Below, piece by piece: positions 25,152 to 36,591 of a stretch of 64,000 nt of DNA. Within the stretch, counting starts at the first letter, position 1. Every line of letters begins with the position of its first letter. The position numbers were made by a program, and so were the translations under genes. Below the pieces are notes generated by a model. That model was not told the DNA's origin and did not search any database. It saw only the letters and a list, made by a program, of their open reading frames with translations. Source of the stretch: Diplocarpon mali (taxonomy: Eukaryota; Ascomycota; Leotiomycetes; Helotiales; Drepanopezizaceae); contig JAENRP010000167.1 in assembly GCA_024741835.1 (NCBI GenBank), forward strand, positions 2,460-66,459, given 5' to 3'.

Positions 25152-25677
25152 AACGATTATGCTAATCGCGCTAATAGAGGCACTTGCCGACTTAACGTCT
25201 AGGGTTAAGTACAATATAGCAAACTATTATATTATTAATAAAGTCATTTAAGCTAATAAGACCTCCCTTAAGCTATAGAAGTTCCGAGATAAGGCGCAGA
25301 GCTATAGCCTCGACTATAAACTCAGCTAAGGCAAACTCTTCTTCTAAGGTAGACTTGTTATACTATCCTAACCTCCCGAACTGCAAATAGCCCTAATTCG
25401 TTATATATATAAGTAACCTTGCGTTATATACGCTAGAATCGGGAAAACAAGGCTTTTAATAGGAAGAAAATACTATTAGAAAAGCCTTAGTAGCGATATT
25501 AGCACTTATATCTAGAACTATCGTTATTCGAAAATGAAAGCTTATTGTAATAAGACCCCTAGTCTCTTATAACCCTTGCCAATTCCTAAATAAGCTTACT
25601 AATACTTAATAATAGATTTCACAAAGCTTTCGCTTAACGAACTCGGTTATAATTTTGCCCTTATAATTATCAATAGG

Positions 25678-25875
25678 TGTGGTGCGGTCAGCTGGAGGGC
25701 CTTTATTAGGTCGCTTAGGAGGCTTGCTAATATAGATAAAGATGATTTATTATATTATTATTTAGTATATATATAGTAAGGAGACTTCGGAAAGAAAAGG
25801 GAGAGTCTATAACTTAGCAGGAGTCACGTAAAGGGTCTTTAGAATAAGTAGAGACTTTGCCTATTTTGCATAATA
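25678..25875 (-). repeat. CopA-2 3' LTR (198 bp)
   Basis: Direct repeat of 33088-33285. Confidence 0.92.
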
Positions 25876-26424
25876 TACCCTTTAATTAAGTGATGCTCTT
25901 AAAATCGCTTAGCTATATAGATAAAATAAAAGAAAGAATAGTAGTTATAAGGAAAAGAGGCTTTATTTTACGTACTGCCCTTTTAAAGGTCGTTCCTTTT
26001 AAAATAAGAAGGGTTGCTATAGGTAATAAGTGCGCTTAAGAATCTTTGCGATTCTATACTAGTGCTTTATTAGGCTTCCTATAGAGTATTTCTATCGCAA
26101 AGGTTCTCTTTCCCTTCTTTTAAAAACAACCCTCTTTTATTATTTAAAAATATTATCTTTATACTAATAATTTTTAAATATAAAAGGAACTCTTACTTAT
26201 TATAGCCCCGGCTGCCCTTGCAAAGTAAGACCCTTAGAGTCCTTATACCCTGCGTTATACTAACTTTGCGCTAGGTCGCTAGCGCTTCTTTAAGAGCTAT
26301 AACCCTAGCGCGATCATCCTAGCGCCTGCTAAGTAATAAGCCGCTGCTGCTATCGCCCCTGCTGCCGCCGCTGCCCTTACTGCTGCTGCTGCTACCTAAG
26401 AGCCCTGCTCCTACTGCGCGCTAT

Positions 26425-27167
26425 ATGCCTAAGCCTATAATAGAGCGCAATAATATATACATATATTGCATTGCACGCAAGAGCATTAGCAATCTCAATT
26501 GTTAGTGCTTTAATAGCACCTTTAGTACGCGTTGCATTCGTTATATAGTATTAAGTAATAGCTGCTAATAGGCCAGCGGACCTCTCCTTGCTTCTTAAGA
26601 GGCTATCGTATCGGCCCGCGCCTATAGTACCTCTAAGGAGGAGGTAGCACTACTACTTAATATAGTAAAGGGTACGCTCTAGAGCTTCTATAGTACGTTT
26701 ATCGAATCTTATTAAGTTTTAAGCTAATTTTAAAAGATAGGAGCGATTGGACCCTAGTGCTAAGAGGGCCTGCCACTCTTGCGAGTAGTAGTATCGCTGC
26801 CTCCCTTGCTCTTAGTATACTATTCCTATTCGCTCCTAGGCCCTTTGGCTCAGACCTATTCGCCCTTGCTATTACTACTATTACTCTTATCCTATCTATT
26901 ACTACTATTGCAGCTACTGCTATAGTATCTCCCTTTATCTCCCTTATTTCTACCCCTGCTATCGCCGCTCCTACTATTGCTACTGCCCTTGCCATCCTTG
27001 CCCCTATTGCCCCTGCTATACCCCCTGCCTTCGCCCCTGCTATTGCTAGTATATTCGCTAGCAGGCCTCTAGCCGAGGGAGTGCCTCTAGGCCTCTCTTA
27101 AGAGGAGATCTATACAGAGCTTATAGCTATAGCTTCGTAGCTCCTGGCGCTAGCTAAGAGGATTTGA
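26425..27167 (+). pseudogene. Antisense accessory ORF of CopA-2, frameshifted
   Basis: Counterpart of 10182-10889 in CopA-1, with the same ATG context, the same end (A-L-A-K-R-I then TGA at 27165-27167) and the same tail-to-tail position to pol (pol end 27370). Relative to CopA-1 it has lost one base near 26697 (tacgttta against tacgtctta), which shifts the frame. It keeps the second Cys of the zinc-cluster-like pattern, which CopA-1 lost, but has lost others. The Ala-rich segment has drifted to Ile/Thr/Ser as GC codons became AT. Confidence 0.5.
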
Positions 27168-27369
27168 AAAAGGGTCGCGCCTTATAATAGCAGCTTAGGA
27201 ATATTACCTATCTTATATTTTTAAAAAAGGAGAGCTTTTATAATGCGCTTTATAAGAGAAAATAAATAAATATAACTATAAGAGAGTAAGAGCTTATAAA
27301 TATAAGTCTTTTAATAATAAGTGACTACTTACTAATAAGTATAAGTTGCTAAACGATTATTTAAAAGCT

Positions 27370-30300
27370 CTAAAGGTTTAATAAATAAATAAAGCTCTTA
27401 AACTTCTAGCAGTCTAGGTTCTTAATAAGCCTATCTGCGTATATCTCCCTAGTAAGGAGGTAGATTATCTGAAAGCTTCCTCTCTAGTACTCCTAGTGGA
27501 TCTATATATTGCTAATTTCGATATATCAAAGGCTTGTCTTAATCTTCTTATTCTTTATAATAATTAGCCGAATTGTCTATTAGTTATCGCAATATATATT
27601 CCATTTAAAGAGGGAGTCTATGCGAATCTCCTTAAAGAGGCATTTTATAACTATCATCTCCTTTGCAATAGAAACTATACTATAGAGTTCTGCTTTAGTA
27701 AAGGAGAGCGTGATAATCGCTTAGCGATTTGCTTTTTAAATAATCGGTCCTCTAAATAGGAAGAAGACATATCCTTAAGAGGATCTGCAGGTCTCTTAAT
27801 CATCTTTAAAAGAAGCATTTAAAGAAGCGACCAATTGGTATTCCTTAGCTTTAAAGCTATAGGCAATTCCTAAGAAGCGCGTACTATATAGGTATTAAAG
27901 CGTCTAGTCTGCGGCTAAAAGGTGCTTAAAGCTTAGATTAGTTAGGAAGAAAGATAGTTGGGAGGCTGCGAACGCAATATCTAGGCGTATTATAATCGCT
28001 ATATAAAGAATAAAGCCTATTTTCTCTTAGTACTCCTTTACCTTTTCTAAGGAAGCTTATCCTAAGTTCTTAATAAACTCCTTCTTTAGTAGTAGAGTAT
28101 TAAGCACTCTTCCTATATTAGCTTCGAACTTTTGAGCGATCTTCTTAATATAAGTATTATAAACTAAAGAGATCCTCTTTACCTTCTTATTTTAAATAAT
28201 CCTTACTTTAAGGAACTAGGAGATATCTCTTATAATAGTAAGCTTATACGCCCTCTTTAGGTCTTTAATTAGATGAGTCGCCTGATCTAGGTTAAAGGCC
28301 TTATATAACACTTGAATATTATTAATGTAAAATGCTATAAAGACTATGCGATCCTTTATTATGAAAATATAAGGCTTCTCGCTTAGTAGCTTAAGTTGAA
28401 GGCCTTTAAGCGTTTCTGCGAAGTTCCTATATTATAGCGCTAGAGAGTCTTTTAGCTTATAGAGCGCGCGGTCTAGTTCTACTACTATACTAGGGCGCTT
28501 AAAGCCATCTAGTAAGAAGCATATGATTAGAGTACTCCTTAAGTCTTTAGGAGTATTGATAAACGCGTTAATAATATTAAACTACTTTACTTCTATATTA
28601 AAGTATATAGCAAGCGCTATTAGTACTTTAAAAGACCTTGCTATAAGCGTAGCTGCGTAGGTTGAGAAAATTAAAGCTTTATCTTAGAGATCCCTTTGCA
28701 TAACTAGCTATAATTGGCACTTTAGAAGCTCGCTAGAGCTATTGACTTTATAGGTAAAAACCCATTTCAATAGTATCGGCAGGGGCTTTAAGTAGTCCTT
28801 TTATATAATTCTCTAGCAACTTTGAGATTTCAAATTCCTAATCTTTTAATACCCTCTTTCCTTAAATCGTTTGCTAAAAGGGTGCTTCTTTAAGTCTAGC
28901 CATCCTTTTAAAGGCTTTAGTAGAGAGCCTTAGTACTATAGGCAGTTAGGAGATTGCGCTTTATCCTTTACCTAACTATTAATTATAGCTTTAATAATTA
29001 TATAAACTATTAAATAGTCCTTCCTATCTTCCCTTATCTATTCGTTTGCTTAAAAGGTCGATATAAACTCTTATATATATAAGGAGTAAGGTAAATTAAT
29101 ATTGCTTTAAGAGAGTATATACTTTAAAGTAATAGCGTATACTTTTAAAGTCTTCTATTGCTTAACGCTTAAGCGTCTTATCCTCTTTTGCTTAAGAAGA
29201 GGGAGTTCCTCCTTACGCTTTTCTTTATAGGTCTCTTCTTCTATTTTTATTATTACTAAAGGTTCCTTTAAGAGTCTAAGTAGCTCTATCTCTTAAGCCT
29301 ATAGTCTCTAAGCTAGTATTATAACTTAAGGTATTATATTATTAGGGCCTACTCCTTTTATTAAGTCGCTTCTTATAAGACTATTAGAGCTTCTCTTAAA
29401 TCTTAGTAATAATGCCTCTAGCCTTTTACTAGAGTTTACTAAGGCCTGCCTTTATAATCGAAGACTTTATCTTAAAGCTCTTAAGCCATCTCTATTCTTA
29501 TATAAAATAGCAGCTAAAGATCTGCCGATTGCTTTATAGAACTTGTCTTTAGAGATTCCCTTAGAGTCGTCTATAGTTCCTTCTTCGGTAGGGCCTTTAT
29601 AGGGAATTATTACCCTTAAGCTCTAGTCGCCATTTGCCTTTTTAAAGACTAGCGAAGTGGCTTCTAGTTCGCTTGCTTCTACTCCTAAGTTTTTAAGCGG
29701 GTCTCTTAAAGAATTTGGATTTAAGTTAAGGCCTTTTATATTATTAGTTAAAGGCTATAGAGTAGCGTCGGTCTATAATACAGGCTCTTCTTATACAGCA
29801 GCTTCTTTTACGGCAATTGCGTTCGGCCTTATAATAAGCTCTGATTCTTTGAAAATGCCTTCGAACTTAGTGTCTTAAGCTCCCTCTCCCTCTTCGATCA
29901 ATTAGAGAGTTGTCTTAAGTTCTTAGTGCGATATAGGGTTTATATGCTTAGCTTCTAGACTATAGAAGAGAGACTTATCGAATTTAATATTATAAGTCGT
30001 TATTACTCGCTAGAGTATAAGAACTTAGATTTTATAAATATTAGAGGTAATATATCTAACTAAGTAACCTAGGTACTCTTATAGTTCAATTTTAAAGGTT
30101 CGGCGGTCCTTCCTTGCCTTTTTCTCTTTAATTAAAGGGTATGCGCAAGCGCTATATATATAAATGCAACTCTAGTCGGGCTTTAAGCTTGCTATTATCT
30201 ACTTAATAAGCAGCAGCTTATAGAATCGAAAATACTGCTTAAACTAATTGTAAAGAGCCTTGCTTAATGAGATTATCTTCTTTTTAGCAAGTAGGGAGAT

Positions 30301-32883
30301 ATTGTAAAGGTATATAGCAGCCTTTATAACCTTTAGCCAAAGGCTTACTAAAAGCCTAGCGTAGATCCTTATTTTAATAGAGCGTTTAATTAACTCTCTT
30401 CCTACTTGCTTTGCGCCTCTATTAAGTTAGTATATATAAGTAGGAGTAAGCTTTAAATCGATTCCCTCCTCTTTTACCTATCTTTAGTACTTTATAAGAG
30501 AGTCTTCCCTTAAGGAGATCATTAAAGTATTATTATATTACCTAATTTTGCAAATGGAAAGCCTATATTAGCATTTCACTTATGCTTTAAAGGCCTAAAG
30601 GACCTTTATAACTATATCTTTACCTTTTGATCTTAATAGGAATATCTAAAGTATATTACTATACTTATCTTTAATTAAAAGAACCTATAAGCAACTGTTA
30701 TATAAGTTGTTTAAAAAGTTAAAGAGATCCTAGGAGATCTTAAAGAAGGGCTTTAAAGATCGGTTCTTAAAGGTAGCGCGAGAAATAACTTGCTTAGCAA
30801 ACGCTACTGCATATATAAGGCACTTTAGCCTTTATATTCCCCTGATCTTCACTCCCTTAGCGCACTTAACTAGCGCTTAGAGAGCCTCTGCGCTTAAGTG
30901 GCTAGCTTAAAGGTACTAAGTATACGCGTTATTATCCTATACCCTAGTAGGTGTATAGTTAGACTAGAACCTATTATAAAGTGTTATCTTAGCTATAGGG
31001 AACGCTATTAAGGTAGAGAAGTCATATTAAAGTATATTTAGGAGATTTAAATAGTTGATAGGCTTATATTTAAAGAAAACGAGATTATAGTAATGCTTTA
31101 ACTAAGCTTGCTTTATAAAATCTCTAATGCTCTTAAAGTGCAAAGTGAGGTCTACCCTAGAGTACTAAAAACCCTTGTCTATAAGGAGCCTCTTTAAGAT
31201 GATATTAATAGTAAACTCCTTTATAATAGCAATATTACGTAGTATTATCCCTATAGGAGAGCTATTATGCTATAAAAGAGAGTCTGCTATATATCTATCA
31301 CCCTTCCTAATAATTAGGAGTCTTAAGGTACCTACTTTAATATATTACTATAAGTCGCCAGAAGGCTTAAAGGTGCCTGCGATAAGTAAATCCTTCGAAT
31401 TAATAATATAAGTGGCTATGCAATTATTAAGGAGCATACTTAAGGAGAGTAGGTGGCGTTCTAGCTTAGAGAGGTAGTAGATATTAAACGATTCTTCAAA
31501 AGCGTTAAAAGCAAAGGGATCTATTACTATAAAGACTAGTGAGTTCTCCCTTTTGCTACTTATACTATCCTTCCTAAAGGCTAAAGCCTTTCCTTTAAAT
31601 TTGTCAATTGCTATTACTATAATATTATTCTTCTTAAGCCATACTTAAAGAACCTTGAACTGGTCTCTTGCGTTTAACGCCTTTTATATTCGTAGGACCT
31701 CCTCTTGCGAAGGGAGAACCTTTATATTTTCCTTGCGCCTATCTATAGTATATAATAGTTTCTAATAGTCCTAGGGCTTCTAATAGTGATTTTTAGAGCC
31801 TTTATAAGGGTACTTAAGCCTGATCTCCCTTTTAGAGCTTATAGAGCGATTTCGGGAGCTACTCGCTAGAGCCTGCAAAGGGGTTTCAGCATTTAAAAGA
31901 GACTCTCGAGTAGCAAAAACTGCTAGCCCTTTATTATTAATTGCTCTATTGGATTCAATGCCTACTAGGGCGCGGCTTAGCTGTATTAGGTTATGCTTAT
32001 ATAGGGTTCCTATCTGCTTATTAGTAATAATTTCCTCCTTTAAGCGAGTCGCCTAACTCGGATTGATCTTTACTACAATTAAGTCTAAAAAGTCAGTAAC
32101 TCTTAGTCTCCTTTTAATCTTAGGGAGATTGTATTATTCTACTAAGCGGTATACCTCTTACTACTCTCAGATCTACTATTAAGTATTGATTCTCTTAGTC
32201 TTGCTTTAGCGTAGTATATCGCAATACTAAAGCCTCGTTTAAGATTGAATAGCCTTATCGGAAGGCGTAATATTATACTTTAAAATGGATACTAGGCCTT
32301 AGAGTAAGAGTTGCTGGTTTACCAAATTAGTATATAGGTCATTAGCAGTAGTTCCACTTATAAGAGTGTCTCTATTAGGTATTAAGGAGGAGAGCTTCTT
32401 AGCTTGGATTTGTACTTAAGCCATCGCGGAAGCTAAAAGCGTTCTATCGATAGTCTTAAAGACCTATTTTAAAAGTAGTTTATAGTATTTGCATTAGGTC
32501 TTCTAAGTCTCCTTATATATATAGTGCTCCTTTATTAGGATTTTATATTTATCCTTAATATCCTTATAAGAAGCCTATAGAAGAGGAGCCTTTAATAGGT
32601 CTCTTAGGGGAAAGCAGGCGTAAATCTATTCAAATAGAGTCGCTATATACTCTTTATAAGACCTTGCGTATGCTATATAAAGGTTAGCTGTTTCCAATTC
32701 CTTAAGCTCTTATATAAAGGGAGCTTAAGGCTTAGTCTTTATAATTGACTTGAATAGGAGTCTCGGATTAGTAAAAATGGTAATATTATAGAGCTTGGCG
32801 AAGAATATGTATTTATTAAACTACTTCACTTAAGAGGCAGAGGTATTAAGGCGAGGCTCAGAGATGCTTAAAGCGTTAGATAT
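27370..32883 (-). pseudogene. CopA-2 gag-pol (copia), RIP-interrupted
   Basis: Colinear with CopA-1 16607-11094. The start codon is now ATA (32883) and the end is TAG at 27370. RT entry K-W-V-F-T-Y-K lies near 28750, and RNase H is about 27650-27400. More stops than CopA-1. Non-functional. Confidence 0.87.
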
Positions 32884-33087
32884 ATCGAATAGAGTCTAGT
32901 GAAAAGGTTAGGTATATAAATGAAGTTTGCAAATAAGGTTCGATTAAAAAATAGAGATTTGTTAATTAAAAATAAAGGTCCTTTGAGTTATTATAAATAT
33001 TTAAAAAGTCGGTTAAGAGCTCAAAGGGCCCTTTAGCCAATTGTATGCGAAGAGAAAGTATATTAAAGTGCTTATAGGGCTTATAAC

Positions 33088-33285
33088 TATAGTGCGGTCA
33101 GCTAGAGGGCCTTTATTAGGTCGCTTAAGAGGCTTGCTAATATAGATAAAGATGATTTATTATATTATTATCTAATATATATATAGTAAGGAGACTTTGG
33201 AAAGAAAAGGGAGAGTCTATGACTTAATAGGAGTCACGTAGAGGGTCTTTAGAATAAGTGGAGACTCCGCCCATTCTGTACGATA
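33088..33285 (-). repeat. CopA-2 5' LTR (198 bp)
   Basis: Direct repeat of 25678-25875. The primer-binding site lies just left of it (33076-33087). The CACGTG box of the family is CACGTA here. Confidence 0.92.
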
Positions 33286-33290
33286 ATAGG

Positions 33291-34410
33291 TTATTAAAAA
33301 AGGCAGTTTCGGTTTTATACTATAATTCGGTTGACGTAAAAGGCCTTATAGAGTTGTTTTTAATTCACTAGATATGCCATTTTAATATGCCCAACTTAAT
33401 TCTATTAAATAAAGGCGCCCAATTCGTCTCTACCTTTTAGAAAGAGCTCTATTAGATACTAGGTATAAAGGTTAAGCTAACTATAGCTTATAACCCTAAT
33501 ATCAATAGCTAAACTTAGATTATAAACTAATACTTAAAATAACGCCTTAAACCGTTCTACTTATACTACTAAGATAATTGGAGTCGTCTCTTGCCTTTAA
33601 TAGATATTGCCTAATTGACCTTACCTTACGAATCCCTAGGGCAAATTTCCCTTTTCCAAGTGCTAAACGGCTACAAGGCTCGCTCCTCTTAGAATTTAAT
33701 TAACCTAAAGCCTCTATAGATAGCAACTAAGAGAGTAAATCGTAAAACAGCGCTCTATATAGCTATTAAAGCTTAAAAAGTAGTCCAATTCGCTTAATCG
33801 TCTCTTTAAGTATAATAAGCTAAAATAAAACAGCTTGCAGATCTCTACTGCTAGCTAGTTAATTAGATAGTAGGAGATAATATGCTAATTAGTATTAAAA
33901 ATTAGAAACTGGACCGGCTGAGCCGAAAACTCTTCGATAATTGGTATAGCCTAGTAAAAGTACTAGAAAAGCTAAGAGAAAGCTAGAGGCTACAATTGCC
34001 TAATTCGCTCCGTTCGATCTACCCTATATTCCACTCCCACTTATTACGAAAATACATTCCCAACCCTCTACTAGGCCAAGCTTAGGAACCTTCTACTTTA
34101 ATTAAAGTATTACCAAAATAAGAAGAGTAGGAGATAGAAGAAATAATTGGATCTTATATTTAAGCTAAAAAGCTCAAATATCAGATTAAATAGAAAGGAG
34201 CTAATAAAGACCTTAAATAGTACCTGTGCTCTAACGCTATAATAGCGCCGCATACTATTCGAGATTTCTATCTAAAGAACCCTTAAGCTAAAGGGCTACT
34301 GAGGGCGCTATTAAGCTGGCTTAGGTCATATAATAATAGAGTTGACAATTATAAGGACCTAAAGGATAATACGCCTATAGATACAACTGCGCAGGCGCAG
34401 TTCTTCAAAG
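33291..34410 (+). pseudogene. GypA-2 gag-pol, 3' part (second half of integrase)
   Basis: Continues the integrase cut at 25677 and is colinear with GypA-1 about 6025-7140. It includes the invariant region around Y-N-P-N and the basic C-terminal part. It is followed by the conserved inverted repeat 34385-34402 and a polypurine tract before the 3' LTR. Confidence 0.88.
34385..34402. repeat. Perfect 8-bp inverted repeat before the GypA-2 polypurine tract
   Basis: Same sequence as 7120-7137: aactgcgc, ag loop, gcgcagtt. Confidence 0.8.
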
Positions 34411-34421
34411 GGAGAGGGTAG

Positions 34422-34698
34422 TATTATAGCCGTATTATATATATAGTTTACATGTACAGTTATACATAGTTATATCATATATCTATCACATATCAAAGTC
34501 AGGTATACGCTAAGGTAGCAAGGTGGCTGGATCACGTGCGCGCTAGTAAAGCACTTGTACTTATTCTGGAGGAGCTCTACTAGAGACTCTCTCTTCTTCT
34601 TCATCTTTTCTTCTCAATTATATAGCGTACCTCTTAGGGTAATACAGTCAGCGTTATTCGATTCTCGCCTTCTGTACGCTCGAGAGCAAGTCGTAACA
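34422..34698 (+). repeat. GypA-2 3' LTR (277 bp)
   Basis: Direct repeat of 19936-20212. Its first 80 bp are heavily RIP-mutated (all three boxes there lost), while the rest is better kept than in the 5' LTR. Confidence 0.92.
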
Positions 34699-34703
34699 GG
34701 TCC

Positions 34704-34805
34704 GGCCCTAAGGACTAAGGTAGGGGTACTCCTTATAGAAGCTAGTTCCTTAAACGAACTAGGCATATTCCAAGTTTGCTGACTTCCGGCTGGTAGGGAA
34801 TTCAT
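34704..34805 (-). pseudogene. GypB gag N-terminus
   Basis: ATG at 34805 (minus) opens M-N-S-L-P-A-G-S-Q-Q-T-W and runs without stop to the GypA-2 target duplication. In frame it then continues at 19930 as P-S-S-T-A-K-G-K-R. This places the start of the GypB polyprotein about 308 bp inside its 5' LTR. Confidence 0.75.
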
Positions 34806-35113
34806 TTTACCAATTTTGGTTTTAATAGTAATTCGGTTAAAAAGGGGTTTTATAGAAAAAGGGTTCTAGTAGCATAGTACTCTCTTAACTTCTGCTTATA
34901 GCACTTTTATAAAAGGAGTAGTTAAGAAAATCCGGCTAGTGAAAGTGTTCTTCAATTATACTAGTTAATAAGCTATACTTAAGTTCCTAGTTTGTCTAAG
35001 AGATCTTTAAGATCTTAACTCTATTAAAAGTTGAAATAACTGCAAATTGATTTTCAAAAGGGGTAGGATATTATTAAAAGCCGTCCTTAATAGAAAAGAA
35101 CTTCTTTATTTAA

Positions 35114-35420
35114 TATAATAATATAGAATTGCTAAAGTATAGGATTAAGTATAAGAGCAAGAAGTAGTATAAAAGGCATATTCTATAGGTCTAATATAAA
35201 AGAAACGAAGAAGTTAGAGAGCCCTCCTTAAAGGAGAACCCTTCTTCCTTATATATATAAGCAGCTCAAGGCTCTTTGTCCGTTTATATAATATTATATA
35301 AGAATATCCTTTTACACTTTTAGGGTCGATTTAAAATAACCCTACGTTAAATCGAGATTGTAAAACCTTAAAACGCCGTACTCCCAGGTAATTGCACTAA
35401 GTGGAGGTGCAGCCGTTATA
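35114..35420 (-). repeat. GypB 5' LTR (307 bp)
   Basis: Aligns end to end with the solo LTR at 53609-53915; differences are RIP-type transitions, concentrated in its left third. The left side joins the GypB leader; the right side (gaatt at 35421) is host. Confidence 0.88.
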
Positions 35421-36591
35421 GAATTGTCCTAGTTCTTATCTTCGGAGAGCCCGCTTATAGTGCTTCCTCCCTCTTTGTCTTTGGTCTTCACGTAGGCCTA
35501 TTCTTATGTTATTCCTGCTCCCTCTTATACTAGTGGAGTGGTATGTCCTAGCTTCTAAAGGTCCCTATTTAGTCTTACTATCTATCGAGCACTTAAGACA
35601 TTTATTCTATCGAACTTTCCGCTAAGGGGGTAGTTATAGTTTATAGTTACTAGTAATAGTAGTAATAATATATATAATATAAGAAGTCGTCTTAGTTCAG
35701 CGTTAATAGAGCTGGAGTCTCTTTTATATTAGGGTAGGTAGTAGCTGCTAATATCAATAGCTTAAATGAGTTTATTAAATAAATCGTTGTATTCCTTAGA
35801 TGACTCTAATAGCAGGGATAATATTATTCTCAAGAATCCTTTTAAGTTCTCTTAAGTTCGTATAGAGTCGTTCCTCAAGTACTGAGGTCTTGTACAGAGG
35901 TGTAGTAAAGAGGTATAGTACAAAGAGGCTTTAAGTGAGACGCGTATTGATAACGCGTCTTATACGTGTGCAAAGGTGGTATGACGTAATAGTCAAAGTT
36001 GGGGAGGGAGCATATGCCTATGTTAATGTGTTAAGAACTCGAATTCCTTTGACAGAGTATGTGATAGGGGAAATCTGAGATAATAGGGGAAATCTGAGAT
36101 AATAGGGGAAATTTGAGATAAGGCTGACTTCTTCCCTGCGTTAGGTCACCAGAAAATGTAGGAAGCAAAGGAGGTGGTTGGTTCTGAGAAGCAAGGTTGT
36201 ATTTCTCAGGAGTGGTTGTACTATAAAAAGTAATTATATATATGGTGGGTTTATGCCTGAGGCATCTGCTGACTACTCCACGCTAGTAGCACACATCTTT
36301 TGTCGTATTTGGAAGTCGAGTTGCGTGTATGTGTTGAGGTTGGGATGAGATGGGATTTGGAACGGAGATGAGAATTTGAGTTGAGATGAAGGTTTGAGAT
36401 GGGGGTTGCGGGGTGGACATGAAACTAAGATAGGGGAGTATCAAAGCCATACGCTGGGCTGGCTCTGTTTACAACTCACTACGGAATATCGAGATTGATA
36501 TATTCATTGAAAGATAGCTCAATTAGAATATATCTAGGCAGCGTTAATCAGCCCAGCCTGTTGTCTTGAAATTAAACCCAATCGCCTAGAC
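35421..36591. other. Border between the repeat nest and the gene island
   Basis: 35421 to about 35960 is AT-rich and TpA-rich with no recognisable coding frame; it could be RIP leakage or an older unrecognised repeat. A perfect hairpin lies at 35939-35959 (gacgcgt, 7-base loop, acgcgtc). From about 35990 the composition is normal host, and a 19-bp unit is repeated three times at 36065-36121. The 3' UTR of the oxidoreductase gene enters from the right. Confidence 0.5.
36065..36121. repeat. Three tandem copies of a 19-bp unit (taggggaaatctgagataa)
   Basis: Two identical copies and a third with one C-to-T change, in the intergenic region downstream of the oxidoreductase gene. Confidence 0.8.

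Larger units (their letters stand above)
21200..25677 (+). pseudogene. GypA-2 gag-pol, 5' part (gag to first half of integrase)
   Basis: Colinear with GypA-1 1470-6020. Zinc knuckle about 22395-22450 (N-C-R-A-L-S-Y-Y-T-T-D-C). RT active-site region with Y-L-N-N near 24179. RNase H about 24600-24960. Integrase starts about 25370 and is cut at the CopA-2 duplication atagg (25673-25677). TAA/TAG interruptions throughout. The 23-bp motif recurs at 21380, 23152, 23197, 25084 and 25129. Confidence 0.88.
25678..33285 (-). mobile_element. CopA-2: Ty1/copia retrotransposon nested in GypA-2
   Basis: 198-bp LTRs (25678-25875, 33088-33285) and target duplication atagg (25673-25677, 33286-33290). Removing it restores continuous GypA integrase sequence matching GypA-1 at about 6020. 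Same family as CopA-1 but more AT-shifted, including loss of the gag ATG and of several CpG-rich blocks. Confidence 0.93.
19936..34698 (+). mobile_element. GypA-2: Ty3/gypsy retrotransposon interrupted by CopA-2
   Basis: 277-bp LTRs (19936-20212 and 34422-34698) and target duplication ggtcc (19931-19935, 34699-34703). The interior matches GypA-1 throughout except for the CopA-2 insertion in the integrase at 25678-33285. Its LTRs are 43 bp longer than those of GypA-1, from extra gcacggtt/cacgtg-rich sequence near the LTR start. It inserted into the gag of GypB. Confidence 0.93.
1..35420 (-). mobile_element. GypB: RIP-degraded Ty3/gypsy chromodomain retrotransposon, left end outside window, carrying four younger insertions
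   Basis: The minus-strand element reads from right to left: 5' LTR 35114-35420, leader 34806-35113, gag start at 34805, then gag, zinc knuckle, protease and RT to 17016, RNase H and integrase 9434-7396, and the chromodomain in 271-60. The 3' LTR must lie left of base 1. The parts fit together exactly when the insertions GypA-1, CopA-1 and GypA-2 are removed at their 5-bp target duplications. Domain order (RNase H before integrase, then chromodomain) is that of fungal chromoviruses. All frames are interrupted by TAA/TAG, as expected from RIP. The host target duplication cannot be checked because the left end is missing. Confidence 0.85.

Noticed and set aside
26699..26995. 98-codon minus-strand frame in the CopA-2 3' region
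   Set aside because: It is the reverse of the Ala-rich antisense ORF; the homologous stretch of CopA-1 supports the plus-strand frame, with conserved start, stop and Cys pattern.
35114..35420. Reading this LTR as a solo LTR
   Set aside because: No 5-bp duplication flanks it (tttaa and gaatt), and a leader plus a GypB gag start lie in the right position and orientation on its left.
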